Below are positions 1 through 7,712 of a DNA stretch of 64,000 bases, piece by piece (within the stretch, counting starts at the first letter, position 1; each line of letters begins with the position of its first letter). Source of the DNA: Mycobacteroides abscessus ATCC 19977 (GTDB lineage: Bacteria; Actinomycetota; Actinomycetes; Mycobacteriales; Mycobacteriaceae); the NCBI RefSeq assembly GCF_000069185.1, contig NC_010397.1, forward strand, positions 1,054,001 through 1,118,000, given 5' to 3'. The position numbers and the translations under genes were made by a program. The notes beneath the pieces are model-generated. The model saw only the letters and a program-made list of their open reading frames with translations, made no database searches and had not been told where the DNA came from.

Positions 1-1
1 G

Positions 2-520
2 GACAACGCGGTGCTGGCCTTCCGGTTCACTGCGACGGTGATTGATCGTGCCGGCGCGGCGACCGAGCGACTTATCGATCCGGACCGTCTGTGGTTGTGG
101 TTGCGGGCTAATGGGTTGGACTTCTCCGGCGCCAGGTTGACCGATGCTGATCTGGTGTCCGCCAAAGAACTGCGCGAGAGCATCCATCGTGCGGGCACCG
201 CGGTGGCGGATGGTGAGCGGATCGACCCGGAGATACTTCGGGTACTGAATACGTTCTCCCGCAGCGGAAATCCGCACAGAGTGTTCGAGGGTCCGGACGC
301 GGGCTGGCAGGGCGCGGGCGTCGCGGACGCGCTCTCGGTGATTGCGGCCAATGCGATCGAGACGCTAGGCGGTCCCGATCGCGATCGCGTGAAGACGTGC
401 GCGGACGAGCACTGCCATGGCCTGTATGTCGATACCAGCCGGGCCAACAATCGGCGCTGGTGCAACATGAACACCTGCGGGAACAGGGCCAAGAAGGCGG
501 CGCTGGGCCGCCGGGGCTAA
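2..520 (+). CDS. CGNR zinc-finger (ABATE-domain) protein, 5' partial
   Basis: The frame is open to the left edge and a family-like N-terminal stretch ([16 protein letters not shown]) begins before the first possible in-window start (GTG at 11), so the true start is probably outside the window. The C-terminus carries a CGNR zinc finger: CADEHCHG, then [15 protein letters not shown], with four cysteines arranged CX4C...CX4C and the diagnostic CGNR string. CGNR proteins with an N-terminal ABATE domain are predicted DNA-binding stress regulators in actinobacteria. The stop codon overlaps the stop of the convergent CobW gene by four bases. The target is unknown. Confidence 0.85.
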   Translation, partial: DNAVLAFRFTATVIDRAGAATERLIDPDRLWLWLRANGLDFSGARLTDADLVSAKELRESIHRAGTAVADGERIDPEILRVLNTFSRSGNPHRVFEGPDAGWQGAGVADALSVIAANAIETLGGPDRDRVKTCADEHCHGLYVDTSRANNRRWCNMNTCGNRAKKAALGRRG

Positions 521-1653
521 TGAGCGTGCATGACGCCCCAGGCGGGGAGGGGATCGGTGAAGCTACGCCACAGCTCGGGCCCCCCGGCGAGTTCGTCGTC
601 GGTGAGTACCGCGGATTCCAGGAGATGTTGTACGCGGGGCCGGTCCAGGCGGACGCCGATGAAAACAATTTCCTGCCCGGGTGCGATTTCGGTGCTGTGC
701 CAGAACTGAGCGGGTTCGATGGTCAGGTTGGGGCCGGCTTGCGACCAGATCGCGGCGATATCGTCGCGGCTCGCGATCCAGCAGAACCCCTTGCTGCGTA
801 GTAGTCCCTGCATGTTTTCCAGCGCCGTGTTGAGGCGGTGCGGATGGAACGGGCGATCCGAGCGGAAGGTCATGCTGCTGATGCCGTATTCCTCGGTTTC
901 GGGGGTGTGCCCGTCGGCGATTTCCTCATCCCAGCCGGGCGTCTGGGCGGCGAGGTCGGGATCGAACAATCCGGTCTGTAGCACCAGGTCCAGGTCGACG
1001 ACGCCAGCGGTGGACCGCACGATCGTCGCCGTGGGATTGAGCCGGCGCAGCAGAGTTTCCACCATTCCGAGCGTCCGCTCGTTCACCAGGTCCACCTTGT
1101 TGAGGATCAGGACGTCGGCGAATTCCACCTGGTCGGTGAGTAGGTCGGCGATGGAGCGTCCGTCGCCATTCGCGGCGGCCATCTCCCGGTCGGCGAGCGA
1201 CTCGCCGCGGGCCAGCTCGGGGAGAAAGGTGGACGCGTCAACGACCGTCACCATGGTGTCCAGTCGTGCGACCTGTCCCAGGCTGGTCCCATCCTCGAAT
1301 TCCCAGGTGAACGACGCGGCCACCGGCATGGGCTCGGAGATTCCGGTCGACTCGATAACGAGCTGGTCAAATCGGTTCTGTCGGGCCAGGTTTCCGACGG
1401 CTTCGATCAGATCCTCGCGCAAGGTGCAGCAGATGCAGCCGTTGGTGAGCTCGACGAGCCGCTCCTCGGTGCGGTCCAGGTGGCCGGTGCCCGCAACGAG
1501 GGCGGCGTCGATGTTCACCTCGCTCATATCGTTGACGATCACCGCGACACGGCGTCCCTCGGTGTTGGCCAGGATGTGGTTGAGCAGGGTGGTTTTTCCG
1601 GCGCCAAGAAATCCGGAGAGCACGGTTACGGGGAGAAGCTGGGCTGTGGTCAC
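517..1653 (-). CDS. CobW/COG0523-family GTPase (putative zinc metallochaperone)
   Basis: This 378-residue protein belongs to the G3E GTPase COG0523 (CobW/ZNG1/YciC) family. Visible motifs are the Walker A loop GAGKTT at residues 17-22, the family metal-binding CxCC motif (GCICCTLRE, cysteines about 73, 75 and 76) and the NKVD guanine-specificity motif in LILNKVDLV; a CobW C-terminal domain follows. Such proteins hand zinc to client enzymes during zinc starvation. In mycobacteria, Zur-controlled members have been linked to ribosome hibernation (Mrf), a possible but unproven role here. The GTG start has no Shine-Dalgarno sequence and is preceded immediately by a perfect Zur-type palindrome containing a TATCAT -10 hexamer 7 to 12 bases before the GTG, which suggests a leaderless, zinc-repressed transcript. 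Confidence 0.9.
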   Translation of the reverse strand: MTTAQLLPVTVLSGFLGAGKTTLLNHILANTEGRRVAVIVNDMSEVNIDAALVAGTGHLDRTEERLVELTNGCICCTLREDLIEAVGNLARQNRFDQLVIESTGISEPMPVAASFTWEFEDGTSLGQVARLDTMVTVVDASTFLPELARGESLADREMAAANGDGRSIADLLTDQVEFADVLILNKVDLVNERTLGMVETLLRRLNPTATIVRSTAGVVDLDLVLQTGLFDPDLAAQTPGWDEEIADGHTPETEEYGISSMTFRSDRPFHPHRLNTALENMQGLLRSKGFCWIASRDDIAAIWSQAGPNLTIEPAQFWHSTEIAPGQEIVFIGVRLDRPRVQHLLESAVLTDDELAGGPELWRSFTDPLPAWGVMHAH

Positions 1654-1657
1654 ATGA

Positions 1658-1678
1658 TAATGATAACCATTATCATTA
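1658..1678 (-). promoter_or_regulatory. Zur-type operator overlapping a leaderless promoter
   Basis: A perfect inverted repeat with arms TAATGATAA and TTATCATTA separated by CCA. It ends five bases before the GTG of the CobW gene and overlaps the stop codon of the upstream aldolase gene. The AT-rich ATGATAAT/ATTATCAT half-sites fit actinobacterial Zur boxes. On the minus strand a TATCAT -10 hexamer lies within the repeat at the right distance for transcription to begin at the GTG itself. Confidence 0.75.
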
Positions 1679-2563
1679 AGGAGTCGATGCCAGGATGCCC
1701 TTCAGCGTCTCCCGGCCCTCGGGATCAAGCGGAAGTAACGGCCGTCGCGGATCGCCCACGGGGCGTCCTTGCAGTTCCAGCCCGGCCTTGACGGTAGTAG
1801 GGAGGCCGCCTGCGACGATGAATTGCAGTAAGGGCTTGAGTGCGGTGTAGAGGGACGCGGCATCGTCGTCGCGTCCGGCACGTACCGCCTCGTACAGATC
1901 CAGACAGGGCTGCGGTGCTAGACACGGTGCGGCAGTGCACCATCCGGATGCACCGGCGTTGAGTGCGTCGAGCACCAATGGATTGCTGCCGTTATAGAAG
2001 GGCAGCAATCCATTGGTGAGGCGCTTGATCTCGAGCATCCGGTTCAGGTCGCCCGTCGACTCCTTGACCATGGTGAAGTTGTCGATATCGCCGAACATCG
2101 ACACCAAGAGTTCGGGTTTCATGTCCACTCCGCTGGTGGCGGGGTTGTTATATGCCATCAACGGGATATCGATCGCCGCGGCCACCGAGGCATAGTGCTG
2201 AGCGATCTCGCGATCGCTGAGTTTCCAGTACGAGATCGGCAGCACCATCACGGCGTCGGCGCCGGCCTGCTGGGCGTGGCGGGCGCGCCGAATGGTGTTG
2301 GCGGTGGTCAGATCCGAGGCTCCGACGATGACGGGCACTCGCTTGTTCACCGCCGCCACGGTGGTGTCGACAACCGCGTCGAACTCGCGCTCCTCGAGAT
2401 ACGCGGACTCGCCGGTGCTGCCCAACGGTGCGATGGCGTGGGCGCCGTCGTCCACGAGCCGGGACACGAGCTCGGCGAGCCGGTCGATGTCGACGGTGTC
2501 ATCGGGGAGGAATGGGGTGACCGGGTAGGCGATGATTCCGTGGAACTGGGGTGTGGATGTCAT
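1676..2563 (-). CDS. Dihydrodipicolinate synthase/N-acetylneuraminate lyase family aldolase
   Basis: This 295-residue class I (Schiff-base) aldolase is of the DapA/NanA superfamily. Motifs are GSTGES near residue 48 (phosphate/carboxylate-binding loop), the catalytic tyrosine in MAYNNP near 138 and the Schiff-base lysine in MVKESTGD near 166. Length fits the family. It starts with ATG one base into the stop region of the upstream class II aldolase gene, so the two form one operon, divergent from an XRE/cupin regulator. This context argues for a catabolic aldolase acting on a keto-acid or sugar-acid-like substrate and against the biosynthetic DapA. The substrate cannot be told from sequence. 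Its stop codon lies inside the Zur operator of the next gene. Confidence 0.85.
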   Translation of the reverse strand: MTSTPQFHGIIAYPVTPFLPDDTVDIDRLAELVSRLVDDGAHAIAPLGSTGESAYLEEREFDAVVDTTVAAVNKRVPVIVGASDLTTANTIRRARHAQQAGADAVMVLPISYWKLSDREIAQHYASVAAAIDIPLMAYNNPATSGVDMKPELLVSMFGDIDNFTMVKESTGDLNRMLEIKRLTNGLLPFYNGSNPLVLDALNAGASGWCTAAPCLAPQPCLDLYEAVRAGRDDDAASLYTALKPLLQFIVAGGLPTTVKAGLELQGRPVGDPRRPLLPLDPEGRETLKGILASTP

Positions 2564-3369
2564 TAGGAATTCCCTTGTGTCGTCGGCAGGGTGAGGGTTT
2601 CGGGGTGATGGGCGAGTGCGGTGCGGGCGTAGTAGGCGAAGTTGGCGATGCTGCGCTTGGGGGTAAGGGTCCAGTCATGCGCCTCGCGGGCTAGCCGGTC
2701 GGGCAGCGGCGCGATGGTTCCCGCCGCCATCGCGGCCAGTTGCAGCTTGGCGCCTCTCTCTATCAACACCGCCAGCGAGCAGGACTCTTCGACGGAAGCG
2801 CCCGCGACGACGTGACCGTGGTGGGCGAGCAGGATCGCCTTCTTGTCTCCGAGTGCGGCGGAAATGATTTCGCCCTCCTCGTTGCCGACGGGAACGCCTG
2901 GCCAGTCCGGCAGGAAGGCGCAGTCGTCGTACAGCGGCGCGATGTCCATCTGCGAGACGATCAGTGGCGTCTCCAGCATGGACAGTGCGGCGACGTGGAA
3001 CGGATGGGTGTGCACGATGCACTGCACGTCCGGACGAGCCCGGTAGATCCAGCTGTGGAAGCGATTGGCGGGGTTGGCCATTCCTGAGCCTTCGAGAACG
3101 TTGAGATCCTCGTCGACGAGAAGCAGGTTCTCCTCGGTGATCTCGTCGAATCCCAGGCCCAGTCGCTGGGTGTAGAAGGTGCCGGGTTCCTCGGCGCGCG
3201 CGGTGATTTGTCCGGCGAGGCCGGAATCGTGGCCCCGGTCGAAGAGCGCTCGGCATGTCAGCGCCACCTTCTGGCGGGTGGTCCATTGCGAGTCGGAGAA
3301 GTGGGTCTGCATGCTGCGCTCGGCACGATCCATCAGTTCGGATTTGGTGTCGTGAAGGGTGCTGGCCAT
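2563..3369 (-). CDS. Class II aldolase/adducin family protein
   Basis: The 268-residue protein has the class II aldolase/adducin fold (fuculose-phosphate aldolase/RhaD/AraD relatives). The zinc-site signature is HTHPFH near residues 123-128, and a third histidine is seen in LLAHHGHVV near 184-190. The GHDSGLAGQIT segment matches the usual G-L-G-N-ITAR-type N-terminal motif. An ATG at 3369 preceded by AAAGGAG at 7 bases is preferred over the in-frame ATG at 3417, which lies inside the operator. It is the first gene of a two-gene operon with the DapA-family aldolase and is probably repressed by the adjacent XRE/cupin protein. The substrate is unknown. Confidence 0.85.
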   Translation of the reverse strand: MASTLHDTKSELMDRAERSMQTHFSDSQWTTRQKVALTCRALFDRGHDSGLAGQITARAEEPGTFYTQRLGLGFDEITEENLLLVDEDLNVLEGSGMANPANRFHSWIYRARPDVQCIVHTHPFHVAALSMLETPLIVSQMDIAPLYDDCAFLPDWPGVPVGNEEGEIISAALGDKKAILLAHHGHVVAGASVEESCSLAVLIERGAKLQLAAMAAGTIAPLPDRLAREAHDWTLTPKRSIANFAYYARTALAHHPETLTLPTTQGNS

Positions 3370-3406
3370 TTTCGTGCTCCTTTCTGGTCTCGGTGGGTGG
3401 ACATCA

Positions 3407-3431
3407 CGATAGGACACAAGGTGTCATATCG
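3407..3431. promoter_or_regulatory. Operator 1 between aldolase operon and XRE/cupin regulator
   Basis: A 25-bp palindrome: CGATA, one base, GACAC, AAG, GTGTC, one base, TATCG, with perfect outer and inner arms. It lies 38 bases upstream of the class II aldolase ATG, where it would cover a promoter. The same core, GACAC-N3-GTGTC, recurs 29 bases away beside the regulator gene. Confidence 0.7.
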
Positions 3432-3459
3432 TCAACAGTGTTGCATCGCGAACGCCGCG

Positions 3460-3472
3460 GACACCTCGTGTC
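3460..3472. promoter_or_regulatory. Operator 2, adjacent to the regulator start
   Basis: A second GACAC-CTC-GTGTC palindrome ends 11 bases before the ATG of the XRE/cupin gene. With operator 1 it makes a two-site divergent control region, as expected for autoregulation. Confidence 0.65.
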
Positions 3473-3483
3473 ACACTGACGGG

Positions 3484-4005
3484 ATGGCATCGCTGGTTCG
3501 CGCGCTGCGCCGGGAGCGTGGCCTCACCCTGGAGGAACTGGGTAGTCGTACCGGTCTGACCAAGAGCTATCTCTCGAAAGTCGAGCGAGAACACAGCACT
3601 CCGTCGGTATCGGTAGCGATGCGCATCGCGGGGGCTCTCGATGTCGACGTGAGCCGGCTGTTCACCAACGATGCGTACGAGTCTCGGGTGGTGGTGGATC
3701 GCGGTGCCGACGAGTGGGATGACGGTAAGTTCCATGCGCTGAGCACCGAGATGCTCGGCAAGATCATGACGCCGTTTCTGGCGAGTCCGTCAACCGAATT
3801 CGCGGAACACAAGTCGTCGCATGAAGGTCAGGAATTCGTGTTCGTCCACCGCGGATCGATCGAACTGCAGTGCGGCCAAGACGATGAGGTGGTGAGTTAC
3901 GAGCTGGATGAAGGGGATAGCGCTTATCTCGATGCCACCCGCACCCACCGGATACGCCGGACGTCCGAGACCCCGGCGCTTGTGGTGATCGTCGCCGCGA
4001 CCTAG
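3484..4005 (+). CDS. XRE-family transcriptional regulator with cupin domain
   Basis: A 173-residue regulator. Residues 1-60 form an XRE/Cro helix-turn-helix (LRRERGLTLEELGSRTG, then TKSYLSKVERE and PSVSVAMRIAGAL), and residues about 100-170 a small cupin-2 ligand-binding barrel. This HTH-cupin architecture (SinR/PuuR-like) usually senses a small carboxylate or amine from the pathway it controls. It is transcribed divergently from the two-aldolase operon and two copies of GACAC-N3-GTGTC lie between them, so it is the likely repressor of that operon and of itself. The ATG at 3484 is chosen because it begins exactly at the HTH. No strong Shine-Dalgarno sequence is present. Confidence 0.85.
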   Translation: MASLVRALRRERGLTLEELGSRTGLTKSYLSKVEREHSTPSVSVAMRIAGALDVDVSRLFTNDAYESRVVVDRGADEWDDGKFHALSTEMLGKIMTPFLASPSTEFAEHKSSHEGQEFVFVHRGSIELQCGQDDEVVSYELDEGDSAYLDATRTHRIRRTSETPALVVIVAAT

Positions 4006-4008
4006 CGA

Positions 4009-4539
4009 TTACGTGGGACGGAAGTTCATCGCGGCACCGTTCATGCAATAGCGCAGCCCGGTCGGTTTGGGCCCGTCGTCGAACACATGGCCCAGATGTC
4101 CCGCACACCGGCTGCAGAACACCTCGGTACGACTCATCCCCAGGCTGTTGTCTGGTCTTTCGGACACGGCATGCGGCAATGGTTGCCAAAAGCTCGGCCA
4201 CCCGGTGCCGCTGTCGAACTTGGCCGCCGACGAGAAGAGGTCCAACGCGCAACCGGCGCAACTGAAGACGCCGGTTCGGTGCTCATTGTTCAGTGGGCTG
4301 CTGTACGGGGTTTCGGTGCCTGCCTTGCGGAGAATCTGGTACTGGCTGGGGGTTAGTAGCTGGCGCCATTCGGCGTCGGTGTGGACGATCGATGGAACGG
4401 GTGCGGATGGCGTCGAAGGATCTGCCGCCGCGCTGTCATACCTGTCCAAGCACGCCAGGGCGCACACGGCGACCACGCCGACGAGCAATTGCCGTCGGGT
4501 AAGGGCCGGGTCAGCGGCCGAAGGCGACCAGCGCCGCAT
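4009..4539 (-). CDS. msrB: Peptide-methionine (R)-S-oxide reductase MsrB, exported
   Basis: This 176-residue enzyme reduces methionine-R-sulfoxide in proteins. The N-terminus reads TRRQLLVGVVAVCALA, a twin-arginine-like signal followed by a hydrophobic stretch, so it is probably exported; LACLD might instead be a lipobox. The MsrB domain has the two zinc CxxC pairs (CAGC and CSRC), the GTGWPSFW substrate-binding segment and the catalytic cysteine in RYCMNGAAMNF. It is convergent with the XRE/cupin gene with three bases between the stops, and lies downstream of pgi on the same strand. An envelope-located MsrB would repair oxidised surface proteins. Confidence 0.93.
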   Translation of the reverse strand: MRRWSPSAADPALTRRQLLVGVVAVCALACLDRYDSAAADPSTPSAPVPSIVHTDAEWRQLLTPSQYQILRKAGTETPYSSPLNNEHRTGVFSCAGCALDLFSSAAKFDSGTGWPSFWQPLPHAVSERPDNSLGMSRTEVFCSRCAGHLGHVFDDGPKPTGLRYCMNGAAMNFRPT

Positions 4540-4584
4540 AGCGCCAGAGTAGGCCGCCTGCGACGCGCTGCAAAGACCTCGCGG

Positions 4585-6222
4585 TTACGTGGTTCTGCCT
4601 CGCGCGTTGCGGTAGTGGCGTACCAGGGTGTCGGTGGAGCTGTCGGTCTGCTGGGCCGGGGATGTGTCGTCGGTGATGACGGGCAATAGGGCGATGGCCT
4701 GTTTTTTGCCCAGCTCGACACCCCATTGGTCAAAGGAGTCGATACCCCAGACGGTGCCGGCGGTGAATACCTGGTGCTCGTAGAGCGCGATCAGCTGTCC
4801 GACGGTGGAGGGGGTTAGCTTGCTGGCCAGGATCGTTGTGCTGGGCCGGTTTCCGGGCATGACCTTGTGCGGCACCACATTTGGCGCGGTGCCCTCGGCC
4901 GTAATCTCCTCGGCGGTTTTGCCGAACGCCAGCACCTGTGTCTGGGCGAAGAAGTTGCTCATCAGCAGGTCGTGCATGCTGCCGGTGCCATCGGCGGTGG
5001 GCAGGTCGTCGGTGGGCTCGCTGAAACCGATGAAGTCCGCCGGGATCAACCGGGTGCCCTGGTGTAGCAGCTGGTAGAAGGCATGCTGCCCATTGGTTCC
5101 CGGCTCGCCCCAGTAGATGTCGCCGGTATCGACCGAAACGGGTGCCCCATCGGCCTTGACCGACTTGCCGTTGGATTCCATGGTCAGCTGTTGCAGGTAT
5201 GCCGCGAACCGGGACAGGTCGTTGGAATAGGGCAGTACCCCACGTGATTGGGCGCCAAAGAAATTCGAGTACCACAAACCGATCAGGCCCAGCAGTGCCG
5301 GAGCGTTCTGCTCAAGCGGCGCGGTGCGGAAGTGTTCGTCGACAATGTGGAACCCGGCCAGAAATTGCCCGAACGCCTCACGCCCGATGACCGCCATCAC
5401 CGACAAACCGATCGCCGAGTCCACCGAGTACCGGCCACCGACCCAGTCCCAGAAGCCGAACATGTTCGCCGTGTCGATCCCGAACTCCGAGACCAGCTTG
5501 GCGTTGGTGGAGACGGCGACAAAGTGCTTGGACACCGCCTCATCGCCCAGGGCGGCCACCAGCCAGCGCCGTGCCGCGGTGGCATTGGTCAGTGTTTCAA
5601 GGGTCGAGAATGTCTTGGAAGCGACGATGAAAAGTGTTGTGGCCGGGTCAAGGTCGGCGAGCGTGGCCACCAGATCGGCAGGGTCGACGTTGGAGACGAA
5701 TCGTGCCGAGATTCCGGCGTCGGCGTAGTGGCGCAGCGCCTGATAGACCATCACCGGTCCCAGGTCTGAACCGCCGATACCGATATTGACCACGGTGGTG
5801 ATGCGCTTGCCGGTGGCCCCGGTCCATTCGCCGCTGCGCAGCCGGTCGGTGAAATCGCCCATGGCGTCCAGTACCTGGTGCACGTCGGCGACCACGTCCT
5901 GCCCGTCGACCACCAGCTTGGCATCGCGGGGCAGGCGCAGGGCGGTGTGCAGCACCGCACGGTCCTCGGAGGTGTTGATATGCGCCCCGGCGAACATGGC
6001 GTCGCGGCGCCCCTGCAGATCGGCGGCCTTGGCCAAATCGACCAGCAGCGCCAAGGTTTCACGATTCAGCCGGTGCTTGCTGTAATCGATGTACAGATCA
6101 CCGACGGTGACGGTCAACTCACTTCCCCGGGCCGGATCCTCGGCGAAGAACTCTCGAAGGTGAGTGGAGGCGATCTGCTTGTGATGAGTTTCCAGTGCCT
6201 GCCACGCCGCTGCGAGTGTCAT
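4585..6222 (-). CDS. pgi: Glucose-6-phosphate isomerase
   Basis: The 545-residue protein interconverts glucose-6-phosphate and fructose-6-phosphate in glycolysis and gluconeogenesis. The phosphosugar site GIGGSDLGP lies near residue 155, the PGI signatures in [15 protein letters not shown] near 265 and in the [14 protein letters not shown] segment near 497-510, and the [14 protein letters not shown] stretch carries the catalytic histidine region. Length is normal. It corresponds to M. tuberculosis Rv0946c by order. The gene opens a minus-strand run with msrB downstream (45-base gap) and has a Thr-rich membrane protein gene upstream. Confidence 0.97.
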   Translation of the reverse strand: MTLAAAWQALETHHKQIASTHLREFFAEDPARGSELTVTVGDLYIDYSKHRLNRETLALLVDLAKAADLQGRRDAMFAGAHINTSEDRAVLHTALRLPRDAKLVVDGQDVVADVHQVLDAMGDFTDRLRSGEWTGATGKRITTVVNIGIGGSDLGPVMVYQALRHYADAGISARFVSNVDPADLVATLADLDPATTLFIVASKTFSTLETLTNATAARRWLVAALGDEAVSKHFVAVSTNAKLVSEFGIDTANMFGFWDWVGGRYSVDSAIGLSVMAVIGREAFGQFLAGFHIVDEHFRTAPLEQNAPALLGLIGLWYSNFFGAQSRGVLPYSNDLSRFAAYLQQLTMESNGKSVKADGAPVSVDTGDIYWGEPGTNGQHAFYQLLHQGTRLIPADFIGFSEPTDDLPTADGTGSMHDLLMSNFFAQTQVLAFGKTAEEITAEGTAPNVVPHKVMPGNRPSTTILASKLTPSTVGQLIALYEHQVFTAGTVWGIDSFDQWGVELGKKQAIALLPVITDDTSPAQQTDSSTDTLVRHYRNARGRTT

Positions 6223-6264
6223 GCGACCGAGCCTAGTAGGGGTGATCGCGTGGTGCAGTGCTGC

Positions 6265-7083
6265 CTATTGGTTGGCGCAGGTTACCCATCGGTTGCTGAT
6301 TCGTGCGAACCCGGCGATGCCCGACTTTGTCTGGGTCTTCCCGCCGGCGGTCGCCGTGATGGTCACCCGTGACGAAGCGGTATCGCCGTTGATGACAGTC
6401 TTCTCGACCTTGTCCACGGTGATCTTCAGGTCATCGGCCTGGCCTTCGAGATCCTCGTCGGTGATCTTCACGCAGGACAGCGCGTTGAGCACCTCGAGGT
6501 TCTTGGCGCCCAGCGCGGCATAAAACGCCTTGAGCACGTTCGTCAGCTGATACTGCTCGTCCTTGGTCGCCTCACGTGGCACCGAGGTGGTGGTGGGTCC
6601 GGGCACCGAGATGCTGGTCGTCGCTGAAGTGGCCGTGGTCGCCGTCGTGGCGGTGGCGCTTGCACTGGTCGTCGACATATTCGTACCGCCGGTCGTGGTA
6701 CTGGTCGTCGTTCGGGTCCGCGACTTTGTCGTGGTGGTCGTGCTGGATGTGGTCACCTCGGGATTGACCAACGGCACACCCAGCTTCACGGTCGGGCGGG
6801 CCTGCGGGATGTCGTCGACGGTCCGGTTGTTCTCGACCCATAGGCCGACGGCAACCGCGGTCACGGCGGCAAGGCAGACCGCCAGCACACCGATGACGAT
6901 TTTGGTCGCGTGCCGGGCGACGAACTTGCCGGTGGGCGTCCGCTCGGCGGCAACGGCGGCTTCCAGCTCGTAATCCACCGGCCTGTCGTCGGCCGTCGCC
7001 GGCTTCGCGTCCTTCGGGGTGGTCTTGTCCGTGGAGTTCTCCTCGGCGTCGGGCTTGTTGTCACCCTTGTCTTGGTCGCTCAA
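6265..7083 (-). CDS. Membrane-anchored protein with Thr/Ser-rich linker (conserved hypothetical)
   Basis: This 272-residue protein has a charged N-terminal cytoplasmic region (about 1-60), one membrane segment (about 62-85, KIVIGVLAVCLAAVTAVAV), a long Thr/Ser-rich linker (about 110-170, runs such as SSTTTTTKSRTRTTTSTTT) and a folded C-terminal domain of about 100 residues resembling the SnoaL/NTF2-like domain of mycobacterial Mce-associated or lipoprotein-like proteins. The linker would be a good substrate for mycobacterial O-mannosylation. It lies between pgi and the chorismate mutase gene. Function is unknown. Confidence 0.75.
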   Translation of the reverse strand: MSDQDKGDNKPDAEENSTDKTTPKDAKPATADDRPVDYELEAAVAAERTPTGKFVARHATKIVIGVLAVCLAAVTAVAVGLWVENNRTVDDIPQARPTVKLGVPLVNPEVTTSSTTTTTKSRTRTTTSTTTGGTNMSTTSASATATTATTATSATTSISVPGPTTTSVPREATKDEQYQLTNVLKAFYAALGAKNLEVLNALSCVKITDEDLEGQADDLKITVDKVEKTVINGDTASSRVTITATAGGKTQTKSGIAGFARISNRWVTCANQ

Positions 7084-7126
7084 CGAATCCCTCCCTCATC
7101 GCGATCCCCGCCGGGATCTGGCCCGA

Positions 7127-7417
7127 TCAGTGTCCCAATCTGCCGCGGCCCAGGCGCAGCAGCAACATGGCGAGAGTATGACCCTCCTGGCCGAGCTCGC
7201 TGTAGCGTTCCAGCACTTTCATCTCGCGGCTGTGTACCAGGCGTGGTCCCCCGGAGGCCATGCGTGCCTTGCCGATCTCGCGGGAGACCTCGGTACGGCG
7301 CTTGATAGCGGCCAGGATCTCCGCGTCGAGGCGGTCGATCTCCTTGCGCAGCTCGTCGATATCGAGGATGGGATCCCCGGCGCTCTGGCTGGCCTTCTCG
7401 GTCATGTGGGTAGTCAT
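7127..7417 (-). CDS. aroQ: Chorismate mutase, AroQ class (intracellular type)
   Basis: A 96-residue AroQ-type chorismate mutase converting chorismate to prephenate for Phe and Tyr synthesis. The helical fold is recognised from IDELRKEIDRLDAEILAAIKRR, the catalytic arginine region EIGKARMASG and the C-terminal LAMLLLRLGRGRLGH that in mycobacteria inserts into the DAHP synthase partner. It matches Rv0948c. Small mycobacterial enzymes of this type are weak alone and activated by the DAHP synthase complex. The ATG at 7417 follows AGAAAG; an upstream in-frame ATG at 7480 would add 21 residues of non-family character. Confidence 0.92.
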   Translation of the reverse strand: MTTHMTEKASQSAGDPILDIDELRKEIDRLDAEILAAIKRRTEVSREIGKARMASGGPRLVHSREMKVLERYSELGQEGHTLAMLLLRLGRGRLGH

Positions 7418-7487
7418 TTCTTTCTCAACACCTTCTCTTGGAGCGGTCGCCCCGCGTGCCACCCCGGAATTCGGCCTCACAAGAGAT

Positions 7488-7521
7488 GAGCCCCGAAGTC
7501 CGGTAGCGGACTGCGGGGCTC
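7488..7521. other. Strong hairpin in the aroQ-uvrD1 divergent region
   Basis: Arms GAGCCCCG-AA-GTCCG and CGGAC-TG-CGGGGCTC around a GTAG loop make a long interrupted stem. A second imperfect hairpin (GGGCACCGG/CCGGTACCC) and an A7 run follow within 45 bases. Because the flanking genes diverge, these are not ordinary terminators. They could belong to a 5' leader or a small RNA. Confidence 0.4.
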
Positions 7522-7712
7522 GTGAATCGGCTAGACCACGGGCACCGGAGTCCGGTACCCGTAAAAAAATCGTGGGTGAGCTGCTTGCGCGAAGACAACG
7601 CGGCTCTGAGGGTGGTCAAGCACATCGAAGAGTGTAGCCGACATGCGGTGAATGCCGGCGTGAAGAGCATCAAGCCGAGATTGTCCCTTGTCAGCGGTAA
7701 GTTAGATCGGTC

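Noticed and set aside
719..1657. Long plus-strand Ser/Arg-rich frame opposite the CobW gene
   Set aside because: It is a high-GC shadow frame; the opposite strand encodes clear GTPase motifs.
6563..6973. Long valine-rich plus-strand frame opposite the Thr-rich membrane protein gene
   Set aside because: It is the complement of Thr/Ser-rich codons (ACC/GGT); the minus-strand protein has a sensible membrane segment and folded domain.
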